DNA of 12,506 bases from Gemmatimonadota bacterium (lineage in GTDB: Bacteria > Gemmatimonadota > Gemmatimonadetes > Longimicrobiales > Longimicrobiaceae), in the NCBI GenBank assembly GCA_019348265.1, contig JAHWJV010000057.1, forward strand, positions 1-12,506, given 5' to 3'. Below the pieces are notes generated by a model, which did not search any database, had not been told where the DNA came from, and saw only the letters and a list, made by a program, of their open reading frames with translations. The position numbers and the translations under genes are program-made. How positions within the stretch are numbered: position 1 is the stretch's first letter; every line of letters begins with the position of its first letter. Shown here one piece after another: positions 6,809 through 12,506 of the stretch.

Positions 6809-8599
6809 TTGTCTCGAACCGCACTCGCCCGCACTTATCGCCCGCGCACCTTCTCGGAGGTGGCGACGCAGGAGCACGTCTCCGGGACCCTCCGCTCGGC
6901 GGTTCAGCGCGGCCGGGTGGCGCACGCGTACCTCTTCTGCGGGCCGCGCGGCGTCGGAAAAACGACGCTGGCCCGTGTGCTGGCGATGGCGCTCAACTGT
7001 CCGAACCGGACCCCGGAAGGTGAGCCGTGCGGGCAGTGCGACTCCTGCCAGCGGATCTGGGCAGGGAAGACCTCGCTGGACGTGGTGGAGATCGACGCGG
7101 CATCGAACCGTGGCGTCGACGACGCGCGAGATCTGCGCGAGCGCGCCATGTACGCGCCGTCGGAGCAGGACCGCTTCAAAGTGTACATCATCGACGAGGC
7201 GCACATGCTCACGAGGGAGGCGTGGAACGCGCTTCTGAAGATCCTCGAGGAGCCGCCGCCACGTGTGATCTTCGTCTTCGCAACCACGGAGCCGCAGAAG
7301 ATCCAGCAGGCCGCGCCCCCGATCCTCTCACGTTGCCAGCGATTCGACTTCCATCGGATCGGGACGGCGGATCTCGTTCGGCGCATGCGGCAGGTGCTCG
7401 CGGGCGAGGGAGTCGACGCGGGAGACGACGTACTGCTCCCCATCGCGCAGAAAGCGGACGGCGGGATGCGCGACGCGCTCTCGCTGCTCGACCAGGTGCT
7501 CTCCTTCACCGAGGGGGTGCCGAGCGGCGGCGACGTGCAGCGGATCCTCGGCCTGGTCGGCGACGAGCTCTTCCTCGAGCTGATGGACGTGGTGTCGGAG
7601 CGCGACCACGCGGGCGTCTTCCGCTTCGTGGGTCGTCTGCTGCACGACGGCTACGACCTCGCTGAGTTCTATCGCGGCCTCGCCGACTTCCTCCGCGCGC
7701 TGCTGCTGGTCAAGCTGAGCGGCACGGCCGCCGCTGAGATCCGCGAGGATCTGCGCGACCACTACGCCGTGCGGGCGGAGCGCTTCGCCGCGGGGGACCT
7801 CCTGCGCATGCTCTCCCAGGTGGCCGAGCTGGACTCCGACGGCCGCTTCCGAAAGAGCGGCCAGCAGCAGATCCTGATCGAGCTCCTCCTGCTCCGGTTC
7901 TCCTTCCTCGACCGGACGGTGGAGATCGAGGAGGTGCTGCGGGCGCTGGGCGGCACCTCGAGTGCGCCGCCGCCCGATGCGGGACCGGAAGCACGGAGAA
8001 ACCCGGTAAACCCTGGGTCGGGGCGGCCGGCGGTTCGTGAGGTTCCTCCCCCGCCGACCGCCCCTACCAGCCCGAGCTCGCAGGCGCCCCCGCCGCCGTC
8101 AGCCGCGGCGGAGCCGCGGGCGATTGAGCCGCAGGCGCCCCGGCGGGCCGCTGCCGTTCCCGAGCCTCGGCAGCCGGCTCCCGCTCCGTCCCCACACGAC
8201 GAGGACGCTCCGCTCGACCTAGCTCAGGCGCGGCGCGCCTGGCGTGGGGTGCTCGAGGACGGAGATGGCGTTCCCCCGGGCATGAGGCTCGTCCTCCGTC
8301 CGGCGGAGCTCTCCCTTGCCGCGGGCGACGCGATCCGCATCGCCGTTCCACCCGGCTCGCCGATTCTGGAGCGGCTCGCCGAAGCCTCTGCGCGCCGGCC
8401 GATTGAGGAGGCGATGGGCAAGCGGCTGCGCCGCAAAGTGAGTCTCACCTTCACGGCTCTCGGGGATCCGACGGCCGATCCCAGCCCGCTCCGCATCACC
8501 GCCGAGACCGCGCGTCGCGACCGGCTGCGCAGGCTCACGGACGAGGAACCGCTCCTCGCAGCGGCTGTACAAGAATGGGATCTCGAGCTCATCGAGTGA
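6809..8599 (+). CDS. dnaX: DNA polymerase III subunits gamma/tau
   Basis: This is the clamp-loader ATPase of the replisome, 596 residues from the TTG at 6809. That start gives MSRTALARTYRPRTF, which matches the conserved MSYxALARKYRP N-terminus. An upstream TTG at 6773 would add 12 residues and lies on the predicted transcription start. AAA+ features are Walker A GPRGVGKT (45-52), the zinc cysteines C64, C74, C77 and C80, Walker B IIDEAH (127-132), sensor 1 FATTEP, and the SRC motif with arginine finger R175. Clamp-loader lid and collar domains extend to about 380. A proline- and alanine-rich linker (about 380-468) leads to a C-terminal domain starting near DLAQARRAW that resembles the tau-specific region. 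I see no A-rich slippery heptamer in the second half, so a shorter gamma product by frameshifting is not predicted. It heads the dnaX-ebfC-recR cluster. Confidence 0.96.
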   Translation: MSRTALARTYRPRTFSEVATQEHVSGTLRSAVQRGRVAHAYLFCGPRGVGKTTLARVLAMALNCPNRTPEGEPCGQCDSCQRIWAGKTSLDVVEIDAASNRGVDDARDLRERAMYAPSEQDRFKVYIIDEAHMLTREAWNALLKILEEPPPRVIFVFATTEPQKIQQAAPPILSRCQRFDFHRIGTADLVRRMRQVLAGEGVDAGDDVLLPIAQKADGGMRDALSLLDQVLSFTEGVPSGGDVQRILGLVGDELFLELMDVVSERDHAGVFRFVGRLLHDGYDLAEFYRGLADFLRALLLVKLSGTAAAEIREDLRDHYAVRAERFAAGDLLRMLSQVAELDSDGRFRKSGQQQILIELLLLRFSFLDRTVEIEEVLRALGGTSSAPPPDAGPEARRNPVNPGSGRPAVREVPPPPTAPTSPSSQAPPPPSAAAEPRAIEPQAPRRAAAVPEPRQPAPAPSPHDEDAPLDLAQARRAWRGVLEDGDGVPPGMRLVLRPAELSLAAGDAIRIAVPPGSPILERLAEASARRPIEEAMGKRLRRKVSLTFTALGDPTADPSPLRITAETARRDRLRRLTDEEPLLAAAVQEWDLELIE

Positions 8600-8620
8600 A
8601 CCGCCCGTACGGTCTGTGAC

Positions 8621-8650
8621 TTGCGATGAATCGAACCCGGCGGATAGACT
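8621..8650 (+). promoter_or_regulatory. Weak candidate promoter upstream of ebfC
   Basis: TTGCGA (8621-8626) and TAGACT (8645-8650) each match 4 of 6 consensus bases, with an 18-nt spacer, in the 127-nt gap between dnaX and ebfC. Start of transcription would be near 8657. The gap is unusually long for this otherwise tightly packed cluster, which supports an internal promoter. An 8-bp palindrome CCGTACGG at 8605-8612 lies just before it. Confidence 0.3.
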
Positions 8651-8726
8651 CTCAACTCCTTATGCGCCCGGCTCGTCCGCTCCTGTCGATGGGGTGGCAT
8701 TCCGGCGCTCGCGCATTCACGTCAGC

Positions 8727-9050
8727 ATGAGCGACAGCTTCCAACAGATCCTTCGCATGGGACAGCAGGTGCAGGCGCGCCTCTCCCAGCTTCAGTCGGA
8801 GCTCGGCCAGCGCACCGTCACCTCCTCAAGCGGTGGCGGGATGGTTACCGTCACGGCCGACGGGCGCGGAAAGGTCCGCTCCATTCGCATAGATCCGACG
8901 GTGGTGGACAAGACCGACGTGGAGATGCTCGAGGACCTGGTCCTGGCGGCCGTCAACGACGCGCAGACGCGCGCGACTACGCTGTACGAAGAGGAGATGA
9001 AGAAGCTATCGGGCGGCTTCAATCTTCCCTTCCAGCTGCCCGAGCTGTAG
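8727..9050 (+). CDS. ebfC: YbaB/EbfC family nucleoid-associated protein
   Basis: The 107-residue protein is a small dimeric DNA-binding protein of the YbaB/EbfC family. These proteins bind DNA as tweezer-like dimers and act as nucleoid proteins or local regulators. The sequence shows the N-terminal amphipathic helix (MSDSFQQILRMGQQVQARLSQ), the conserved GGGMVTVTADGRGKV strand pair (37-50), then SIRIDPTVV and the ML-EDLVLAAVNDA helix. A GTG at 8616 would add 37 residues that do not resemble the family, so I use the ATG at 8727, although it lacks a strong Shine-Dalgarno. Its place between dnaX and recR is the classic conserved arrangement in bacteria. RecR starts 17 nt downstream. Confidence 0.95.
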   Translation: MSDSFQQILRMGQQVQARLSQLQSELGQRTVTSSSGGGMVTVTADGRGKVRSIRIDPTVVDKTDVEMLEDLVLAAVNDAQTRATTLYEEEMKKLSGGFNLPFQLPEL

Positions 9051-9067
9051 CGGGTGGGAGCGGCTTT

Positions 9068-9658
9068 TTGTCGTTGATCGATCATCTGGCCGATGAGCTG
9101 GCTCGTCTACCCGGGATCGGCCGGAAGACGGCTCTACGCCTGACCTATCACCTGCTGAAGACGCCGCAGGACGAGGCGGCGCGGCTGGCTGACGCGATCG
9201 TCGCGGTTTCGGAGAGGGTGCACGCTTGCGGACGATGCGGCAACTTCACCGAACGCGCGGAATGCAACATCTGTGAGAGCTCGCGCCGCGATGTGTCGAT
9301 AATCTGTGTGGTGGAGGAAGCCTCGGACATCGGGGCCATCGAGCGGACGGGCGAGTACCGCGGTCTGTACCACGTGCTCGGGGGGCGGCTGTCGCCGCTC
9401 GACGGGATCGGTCCGGCGGAGCTGAACATCGCACCGTTGCTGGAGCGTCTTGACCGCGCGGGCACGGTTCGCGAGGTGCTGCTCGCGACCAACCCCAGCG
9501 TGGAGGGGGAAGCCACGGCGCTCTACCTCCACAAGTTGATTTCCCCGCTCGGGCTCCGCGTCACGCGGATCGCGCGCGGCCTCCCGGTTGGCGGTGACCT
9601 CGAGTACGCGGACGGGGTCACCATCGCGGAGGCGCTCCACGGTCGCCGGGAACTGTAG
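9068..9658 (+). CDS. recR: Recombination mediator RecR
   Basis: The 196-residue protein is full length for RecR, which with RecO and RecF loads RecA on single-stranded gaps. The start is TTG, giving MSLIDHLADELARLPGIG. A GGGAG ribosome site at 9056-9060 lies 7 nt upstream, which decides the start. Domains in order are a helix-hairpin-helix (LARLPGIGRKTALRL, 11-25), a C4 zinc finger (C54, C57, C66, C69), a Toprim domain with the acidic pair E83-E84 and the motif TNPSVEGEAT, and the canonical C-terminal RIARGLPVGGDLEYAD. Nothing is missing. It ends the dnaX-ebfC-recR unit; a 32-nt gap separates it from the next gene, which may be co-transcribed. Confidence 0.97.
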   Translation: MSLIDHLADELARLPGIGRKTALRLTYHLLKTPQDEAARLADAIVAVSERVHACGRCGNFTERAECNICESSRRDVSIICVVEEASDIGAIERTGEYRGLYHVLGGRLSPLDGIGPAELNIAPLLERLDRAGTVREVLLATNPSVEGEATALYLHKLISPLGLRVTRIARGLPVGGDLEYADGVTIAEALHGRREL

Positions 9659-9690
9659 GCGGCCGAATCATCTTCGTCCTTTTTCCGATC

Positions 9691-10002
9691 ATGGACAGCA
9701 AGCGGGTGTTGCAGACTACTGGGTTCACGGTACTCGCGGTCGCCGCTGTAGCGGCGCTGGGCGCGATCCTGGTGCGCGATCAGATCAGCCGGCACCAGCG
9801 TGATCTCTTCAGCCCGCACCCGCTGCGCCGCCTCGCGGCCCTCAGCTATCTGGGCAGCCGCTCCGCTTCCGTCGATCTGGTCATGCTCCTGCGCGACTTC
9901 ATGGCGTGGGAGCCGCGGCCGCTGATCCGACGGCGCGCGGGGGCAATCCTCGTCCGTCTCGAGGACGCACTCGCCACCCGCGCCGCCTCCGGAGCAAGCT
10001 GA
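9691..10002 (+). CDS. Small membrane-anchored protein with HEAT-like helices, unknown function
   Basis: The 103-residue protein has a positively charged start (MDSKR), one transmembrane helix at about 9-28 (TGFTVLAVAAVAALGAILV), then a soluble domain. In the latter, PHPLRRLAALSYLG and EPRPLIRRRAGAILVRL look like two related helix units, each with a proline, arginines and an alanine/leucine-rich helix, in the manner of HEAT repeats. I do not recognise a named family. The ATG at 9691 lacks a Shine-Dalgarno. The stop codon is 2 nt before the GTG of the roadblock gene, so the two are probably translated together and may act together with the downstream GTPase. HEAT-like similarity is by eye and weak; the coding status is supported by the tight spacing and the clean frame. 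Confidence 0.72.
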   Translation: MDSKRVLQTTGFTVLAVAAVAALGAILVRDQISRHQRDLFSPHPLRRLAALSYLGSRSASVDLVMLLRDFMAWEPRPLIRRRAGAILVRLEDALATRAASGAS

Positions 10003-10004
10003 AG

Positions 10005-10502
10005 GTGCTCGGCGCCCTCAGCTGGTCTTTTCAGGAGGCCGATTCCGACCGGGTCGATTCGCTGCTGGAGGCGCTGCTCGCCGACTCCGGCGCGGACCGC
10101 GCGCTGCTCATCGACCGAACGGGTCAGCTGATCGCGGCGGCGGACGCCGCCGCCACCACGGACGCGACCGCGTTCGCCTCCCTCGCCGCAGCTGATTTCG
10201 CGGCGAACGAGCAGCTCGCCGGCCTCGTCGGTGCCCGCGACTTCTCATCACTTTATCACCAGGGGTCCCGCCAATCGCTCTACCTCGCCGGGGTGGCGGG
10301 CCGTGCGATCCTCGCTCTGGTGTTCGGCCGTGCCGTGACGCTCGGGATGGTGCGCATCAAGGTACGCCGTGCGCTTCCCCCGCTCGAGGCGCTGTTCCAG
10401 GAGGTCTTCACTCGGCCGCAAGACCGCGGGGACGACAGGCTCACCGCTGGCTGGGCCAACGAAGTGGAAGTGGAGATCGATCGACTCTTCGACGGCGTGT
10501 AA
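10005..10502 (+). CDS. Roadblock/LC7 domain protein, MglB-like GTPase regulator
   Basis: The 165-residue protein is read from the GTG at 10005, with GGAG 10 nt upstream, 2 nt after the preceding stop. The open frame extends upstream to 9906, but that part overlaps the previous gene and is arginine/proline-rich, so I exclude it. Residues about 13-125 show the roadblock pattern: a helix (DSLLEALLADSG), strands ALLIDRTGQLIAAA, a helix (ATAFASLAAADFAANEQLA), then LYLAGV, AILALVFG and a further helix GMVRIKVRRAL. In myxobacteria and Thermus, MglB dimers of this fold act as GAP for MglA. The MglA-like GTPase lies directly downstream, and that neighbourhood is the main support. The C-terminal 40 residues are acidic and less conserved. 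The symbol mglB would be an inference, so it is left blank. Confidence 0.85.
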   Translation: MLGALSWSFQEADSDRVDSLLEALLADSGADRALLIDRTGQLIAAADAAATTDATAFASLAAADFAANEQLAGLVGARDFSSLYHQGSRQSLYLAGVAGRAILALVFGRAVTLGMVRIKVRRALPPLEALFQEVFTRPQDRGDDRLTAGWANEVEVEIDRLFDGV

Positions 10503-10515
10503 AGGAGTCGGCCCG

Positions 10516-11094
10516 ATGTCCATGATCAACTACGCCTCGCGCGAGATCAACTGCAAGATCGTCTATTACGGCCCCGGCCTTGGCGGGAAGACCACCAACC
10601 TGGAGTACGTCTACGAGAAGGTCGCTCCCAGCACGCGCGGTAAGCTCATCTCCCTCGCTACGGAATCCGAGAGGACCCTCTTCTTCGACTTTCTCCCGGT
10701 CGATCTCGGCACCATTCGCGGGTTCAAAACGCGTTTCCATCTTTACACGGTGCCCGGCCAGGTCTATTACAACGCTTCGCGCAAACTTATTCTCAAGGGC
10801 GTGGACGGTGTCGTGTTCGTGGCGGACAGCCATCCGGCGCGTCTGGACGCGAATTCCGAGTCGATGGACAACCTCTACCACAACCTGGCAGAGCACGACT
10901 TCGACCTGCGCGAGCTCCCGTTCGTGATCCAGTTCAACAAGCGTGATCTTCCCGACGCACTCTCGGTCGCCAACATGAACGCGGCGCTCAACCCGACCGC
11001 GGTGCCGGCGTTCGAGGCCGTCGCCACGCGCGGCGTAGGAGTGTTCGATACGCTGAAGGCGATCAGCAAGCAGGTCATCAAATCCCTGAGCTGA
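10516..11094 (+). CDS. mglA: MglA-like small Ras-family GTPase
   Basis: The 192-residue protein is near the length of Myxococcus MglA (about 195). AAGGAG at 10502-10507, overlapping the stop of the roadblock gene, lies 8 nt before the ATG and fixes the start. The P-loop is GPGLGGKTT (19-27). G3 is TVPGQ, with Thr78 where Ras has Asp, a known hallmark of MglA. Gln82 follows. Arg53 sits in the switch region, where MglA has its intrinsic arginine finger. G4 is NKRD (141-144). All residues needed for GTP binding and hydrolysis are present. MglA sets cell polarity and directs motility or pilus machinery in other bacteria. Here it is adjacent to the roadblock gene but to no motility gene, so the role may be polarity or envelope control. 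The family is certain; the downstream process is inferred. Confidence 0.93.
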   Translation: MSMINYASREINCKIVYYGPGLGGKTTNLEYVYEKVAPSTRGKLISLATESERTLFFDFLPVDLGTIRGFKTRFHLYTVPGQVYYNASRKLILKGVDGVVFVADSHPARLDANSESMDNLYHNLAEHDFDLRELPFVIQFNKRDLPDALSVANMNAALNPTAVPAFEAVATRGVGVFDTLKAISKQVIKSLS

Positions 11095-11134
11095 CCACGC
11101 CCATCCGTCATCGGGGCCTGGCGAGGAGACCGGA

Positions 11135-11773
11135 GTGAACCTTCCGAACATGATCACCATCGCGAGGATCGGACTCGCCATCGTGATCATCCCACTTCTC
11201 TTCGTCGACCGATTCGACGCGCGCCTCGTCGCGTTCCTCATCTTCCTCGTTGCGGCCTTCTCGGACCTGTGGGACGGCCACCTCGCGCGGTCCCGCGGCC
11301 TGATCACCGACCTCGGAAAGCTGCTCGATCCGATCGCCGACAAGCTGCTGCTCGCCGCGACCTTCGTTCCGTTCTACTTGCTCTCCCATTCGCAGGTCCG
11401 CGACGCGCCCTTCCCCTGGTTCGGCGATGTCTTCCCGCTCTGGATCGTCCTCGTCATCTTCGGGCGCGAGCTCTTCATCACGCTCTTTCGCGGGTACGCG
11501 GCGCGGCGCGGCGTGGTGATCGCCGCCGGACCCGCGGGTAAGTACAAGGCCGTCTTCCAGAACATCTTCATCGGCTCCTCCATCCTCTGGTACGCCCTTC
11601 ATTCCGCCGCCGGCAGGAACGGCTGGGAGGGCCCGGTCTGGGGGGGGTGGCGCGCATTTCACTTCTCCTTCTCCGTGTTCGTCCTCTCCATCGCCGTCGT
11701 GCTCACGGTCTATTCCATGATCGTGTACCTGCGCGGCTACCGCGGCGCCATTCCCGCGCGCCGCACAGGCTGA
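11135..11773 (+). CDS. pgsA: CDP-diacylglycerol--glycerol-3-phosphate 3-phosphatidyltransferase
   Basis: The 212-residue integral membrane enzyme makes phosphatidylglycerol phosphate from CDP-diacylglycerol. The CDP-alcohol phosphotransferase motif is complete: D44-x2-D47-G48-x2-A51-R52-x8-G61-x3-D65-x3-D69, which binds the metal ions. GKYKAVFQN (about 135-143) matches the PgsA-specific region, so this is preferred over other CDP-alcohol transferases. About six hydrophobic helices are visible (near 6-23, 30-43, 70-83, 100-117, 142-157, 176-198). The GTG start has AGGAG 6 nt upstream. The length is slightly above the usual 180-190. A loop between the fifth and sixth helices (about 158-175, rich in G and W) accounts for part of the excess. 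It follows mglA after a 40-nt gap and probably ends that transcription unit. Confidence 0.9.
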   Translation: MNLPNMITIARIGLAIVIIPLLFVDRFDARLVAFLIFLVAAFSDLWDGHLARSRGLITDLGKLLDPIADKLLLAATFVPFYLLSHSQVRDAPFPWFGDVFPLWIVLVIFGRELFITLFRGYAARRGVVIAAGPAGKYKAVFQNIFIGSSILWYALHSAAGRNGWEGPVWGGWRAFHFSFSVFVLSIAVVLTVYSMIVYLRGYRGAIPARRTG

Positions 11774-11833
11774 AAACCGCCGTCCTTGCTGCCATTCTGG
11801 CCGGGACGCCTGGCACCTGCCTTGCAACCGCAC

Positions 11834-11900
11834 CAGCCGCGTCGGGCCGGCGCCGGACCGGCTGAATGGGCCCGGGCGGCGGGCGCTTCCTTGTTTTTTT
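11834..11900 (+). terminator. Hairpin cluster and T tract between pgsA and grpE, probable terminator
   Basis: A long imperfect hairpin pairs CAGCCG (11834-11839) with CGGCTG (11859-11864), then GTC with GAC and GGC with GCC around the loop CGGC, with one bulge and one G-G mismatch. A second compact hairpin follows: GCCCG (11870-11874), loop GGCGG, CGGGC (11880-11884). Seven T lie at 11894-11900, about 9 nt after the second stem. That spacing is longer than ideal for an intrinsic terminator, but there is no coding sequence here and grpE begins 18 nt later. The arrangement most likely ends the pgsA transcript, or provides a barrier before the chaperone operon. Confidence 0.5.
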
Positions 11901-11918
11901 CACGATCTCCGCACTGGA

Positions 11919-12503
11919 ATGACTGATCGAAGTGATGAGCAGCAGGCCTCGGATGATACGGCGGGCTTCGCGGACGATGGTGCGAGCGAGGCTCAGACGG
12001 GCGGTGGCGCGGCTACGGACGCCGAAATCCCTGCCGTCTCGCGTGCGGGCTCTGACGCCGCGGCAACGGAGCTGCAGGCGCTGCGTGAGCGGTACCTGCG
12101 GCTCGCGGCTGAGTATGACAACTATCGGAAGCGGACGGAGAAGGAGCGGGTAGAGAGCTGGGGAAGGGCGCAGGCCCAGCTGGTCCATCAACTCCTCGAT
12201 GCTCTGGACGACCTGCAGCGCGTGGCGCACTTCACGACCGAGACGGTCTCGGCGCAGGCGTTGCTTGAGGGCGTCCGGATGGTGGAGAGGAAGCTCACTC
12301 GGGTGCTGGAATCGGCGGGGCTCGAGGTACTGGATGCGTCCGGGCAGGCTTTCGATCCCGCGGTTCACGAGGCGATCGTCACCGCGGCGGCGGAGCGCGA
12401 GGAAGATGACGATTCGGTCGGAGAGGTCTTCCAGAAGGGATACCGTTTCAAGGGCGACCTCCTCCGTCCCGCCCGTGTACAGGTACGGAAGTTCGGGGTT
12501 TGA
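11919..12503 (+). CDS. grpE: GrpE, nucleotide exchange factor of DnaK
   Basis: The 194-residue protein is complete. It releases ADP from DnaK in the heat-shock chaperone cycle. The first 50 residues are acidic and disordered, as usual. A long coiled-coil helix follows (ELQALRERYLRLAAEYDNY..., about 50-90), then the compact beta domain with FDPAVHEAI and GYRFKGDLLRPARV. These satisfy the family signature (F-D-P-x2-H-x-A-I, 20 residues, then G-Y-x3-G-x2-L-R-P-A-x-V). The start is the ATG at 11919. I see no strong Shine-Dalgarno, and no CIRCE operator lies in the 145 nt upstream. GrpE is usually followed by dnaJ or dnaK, which would be outside this window. Confidence 0.96.
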   Translation: MTDRSDEQQASDDTAGFADDGASEAQTGGGAATDAEIPAVSRAGSDAAATELQALRERYLRLAAEYDNYRKRTEKERVESWGRAQAQLVHQLLDALDDLQRVAHFTTETVSAQALLEGVRMVERKLTRVLESAGLEVLDASGQAFDPAVHEAIVTAAAEREEDDDSVGEVFQKGYRFKGDLLRPARVQVRKFGV

Positions 12504-12506
12504 GCG

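Noticed and set aside
7900..8599. Programmed frameshift site in dnaX producing gamma
   Set aside because: No A-AAA-AAG or similar slippery run is present in the second half of the gene.
8620..8700. tRNA-like T-arm on the minus strand (reverse complement of AATCGAACCCG)
   Set aside because: The bases flanking the GTTCGATT loop do not form the 5-bp T stem, and I find no acceptor or anticodon stems around it.
9039..9069. Terminator between ebfC and recR (CCCG/CGGG stem and TTTTT)
   Set aside because: The stem is only 4 bp and overlaps the ebfC stop; the region contains the GGGAG ribosome site of recR.
11880..11918. CIRCE operator before grpE
   Set aside because: GCACT occurs at 11911, but there is no matching GAGTGCTAA arm at the right spacing.

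Overview
This 12.5 kb window is a GC-rich bacterial chromosomal segment read entirely on the + strand. It is packed with housekeeping genes and shows no mobile elements, CRISPR arrays or RNA genes. Gene content and order suggest Gemmatimonadota or a closely related high-GC phylum. They include a dnaX-ebfC-recR cluster, an MglA-type GTPase with a roadblock partner beside pgsA, an aroF of the Thermotoga type, and smc following a SPOR-domain membrane protein. The phylum is an inference; no 16S or ribosomal protein gene is present to settle it.

Layout. 3-107: C-terminal tail of an unidentified gene, ending in a hairpin that overlaps its stop codon. 250-1707: membrane protein with a cytoplasmic domain resembling a degenerate P-loop ATPase, one transmembrane helix and two C-terminal SPOR-like repeats. 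It abuts smc (1708-5199) with no gap (TGA directly followed by ATG). 5259-6308: aroF, a DAHP synthase with all four metal ligands, followed by a YraN-family nuclease-fold protein (6321-6680). 6687-6744: an intergenic inverted repeat built from heptamers, with a promoter-like element just downstream. 6809-9658: dnaX, ebfC and recR. 9691-11094: a small membrane protein, a roadblock/LC7 protein and an MglA-like GTPase in tight succession. 11135-11773: pgsA. 11834-11900: hairpins and a T tract that probably end the operon. 11919-12503: grpE, presumably the start of a chaperone operon that continues beyond the window.

How the genes fit together. Three themes recur: chromosome organisation and replication/repair (smc, dnaX, ebfC, recR), envelope and polarity (SPOR protein, roadblock/MglA pair, pgsA), and core metabolism or proteostasis (aroF, grpE). 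The two places most worth a second look are the pseudo-ATPase/double-SPOR protein coupled to smc, and the membrane/roadblock/MglA trio. Both could physically link the cytoplasm (chromosome or polarity GTPase) to the envelope. Starts are often non-ATG (GTG for yraN, the roadblock gene and pgsA; TTG for dnaX and recR), so several coordinates here were set by alignment to family N-termini rather than by the longest open frame.
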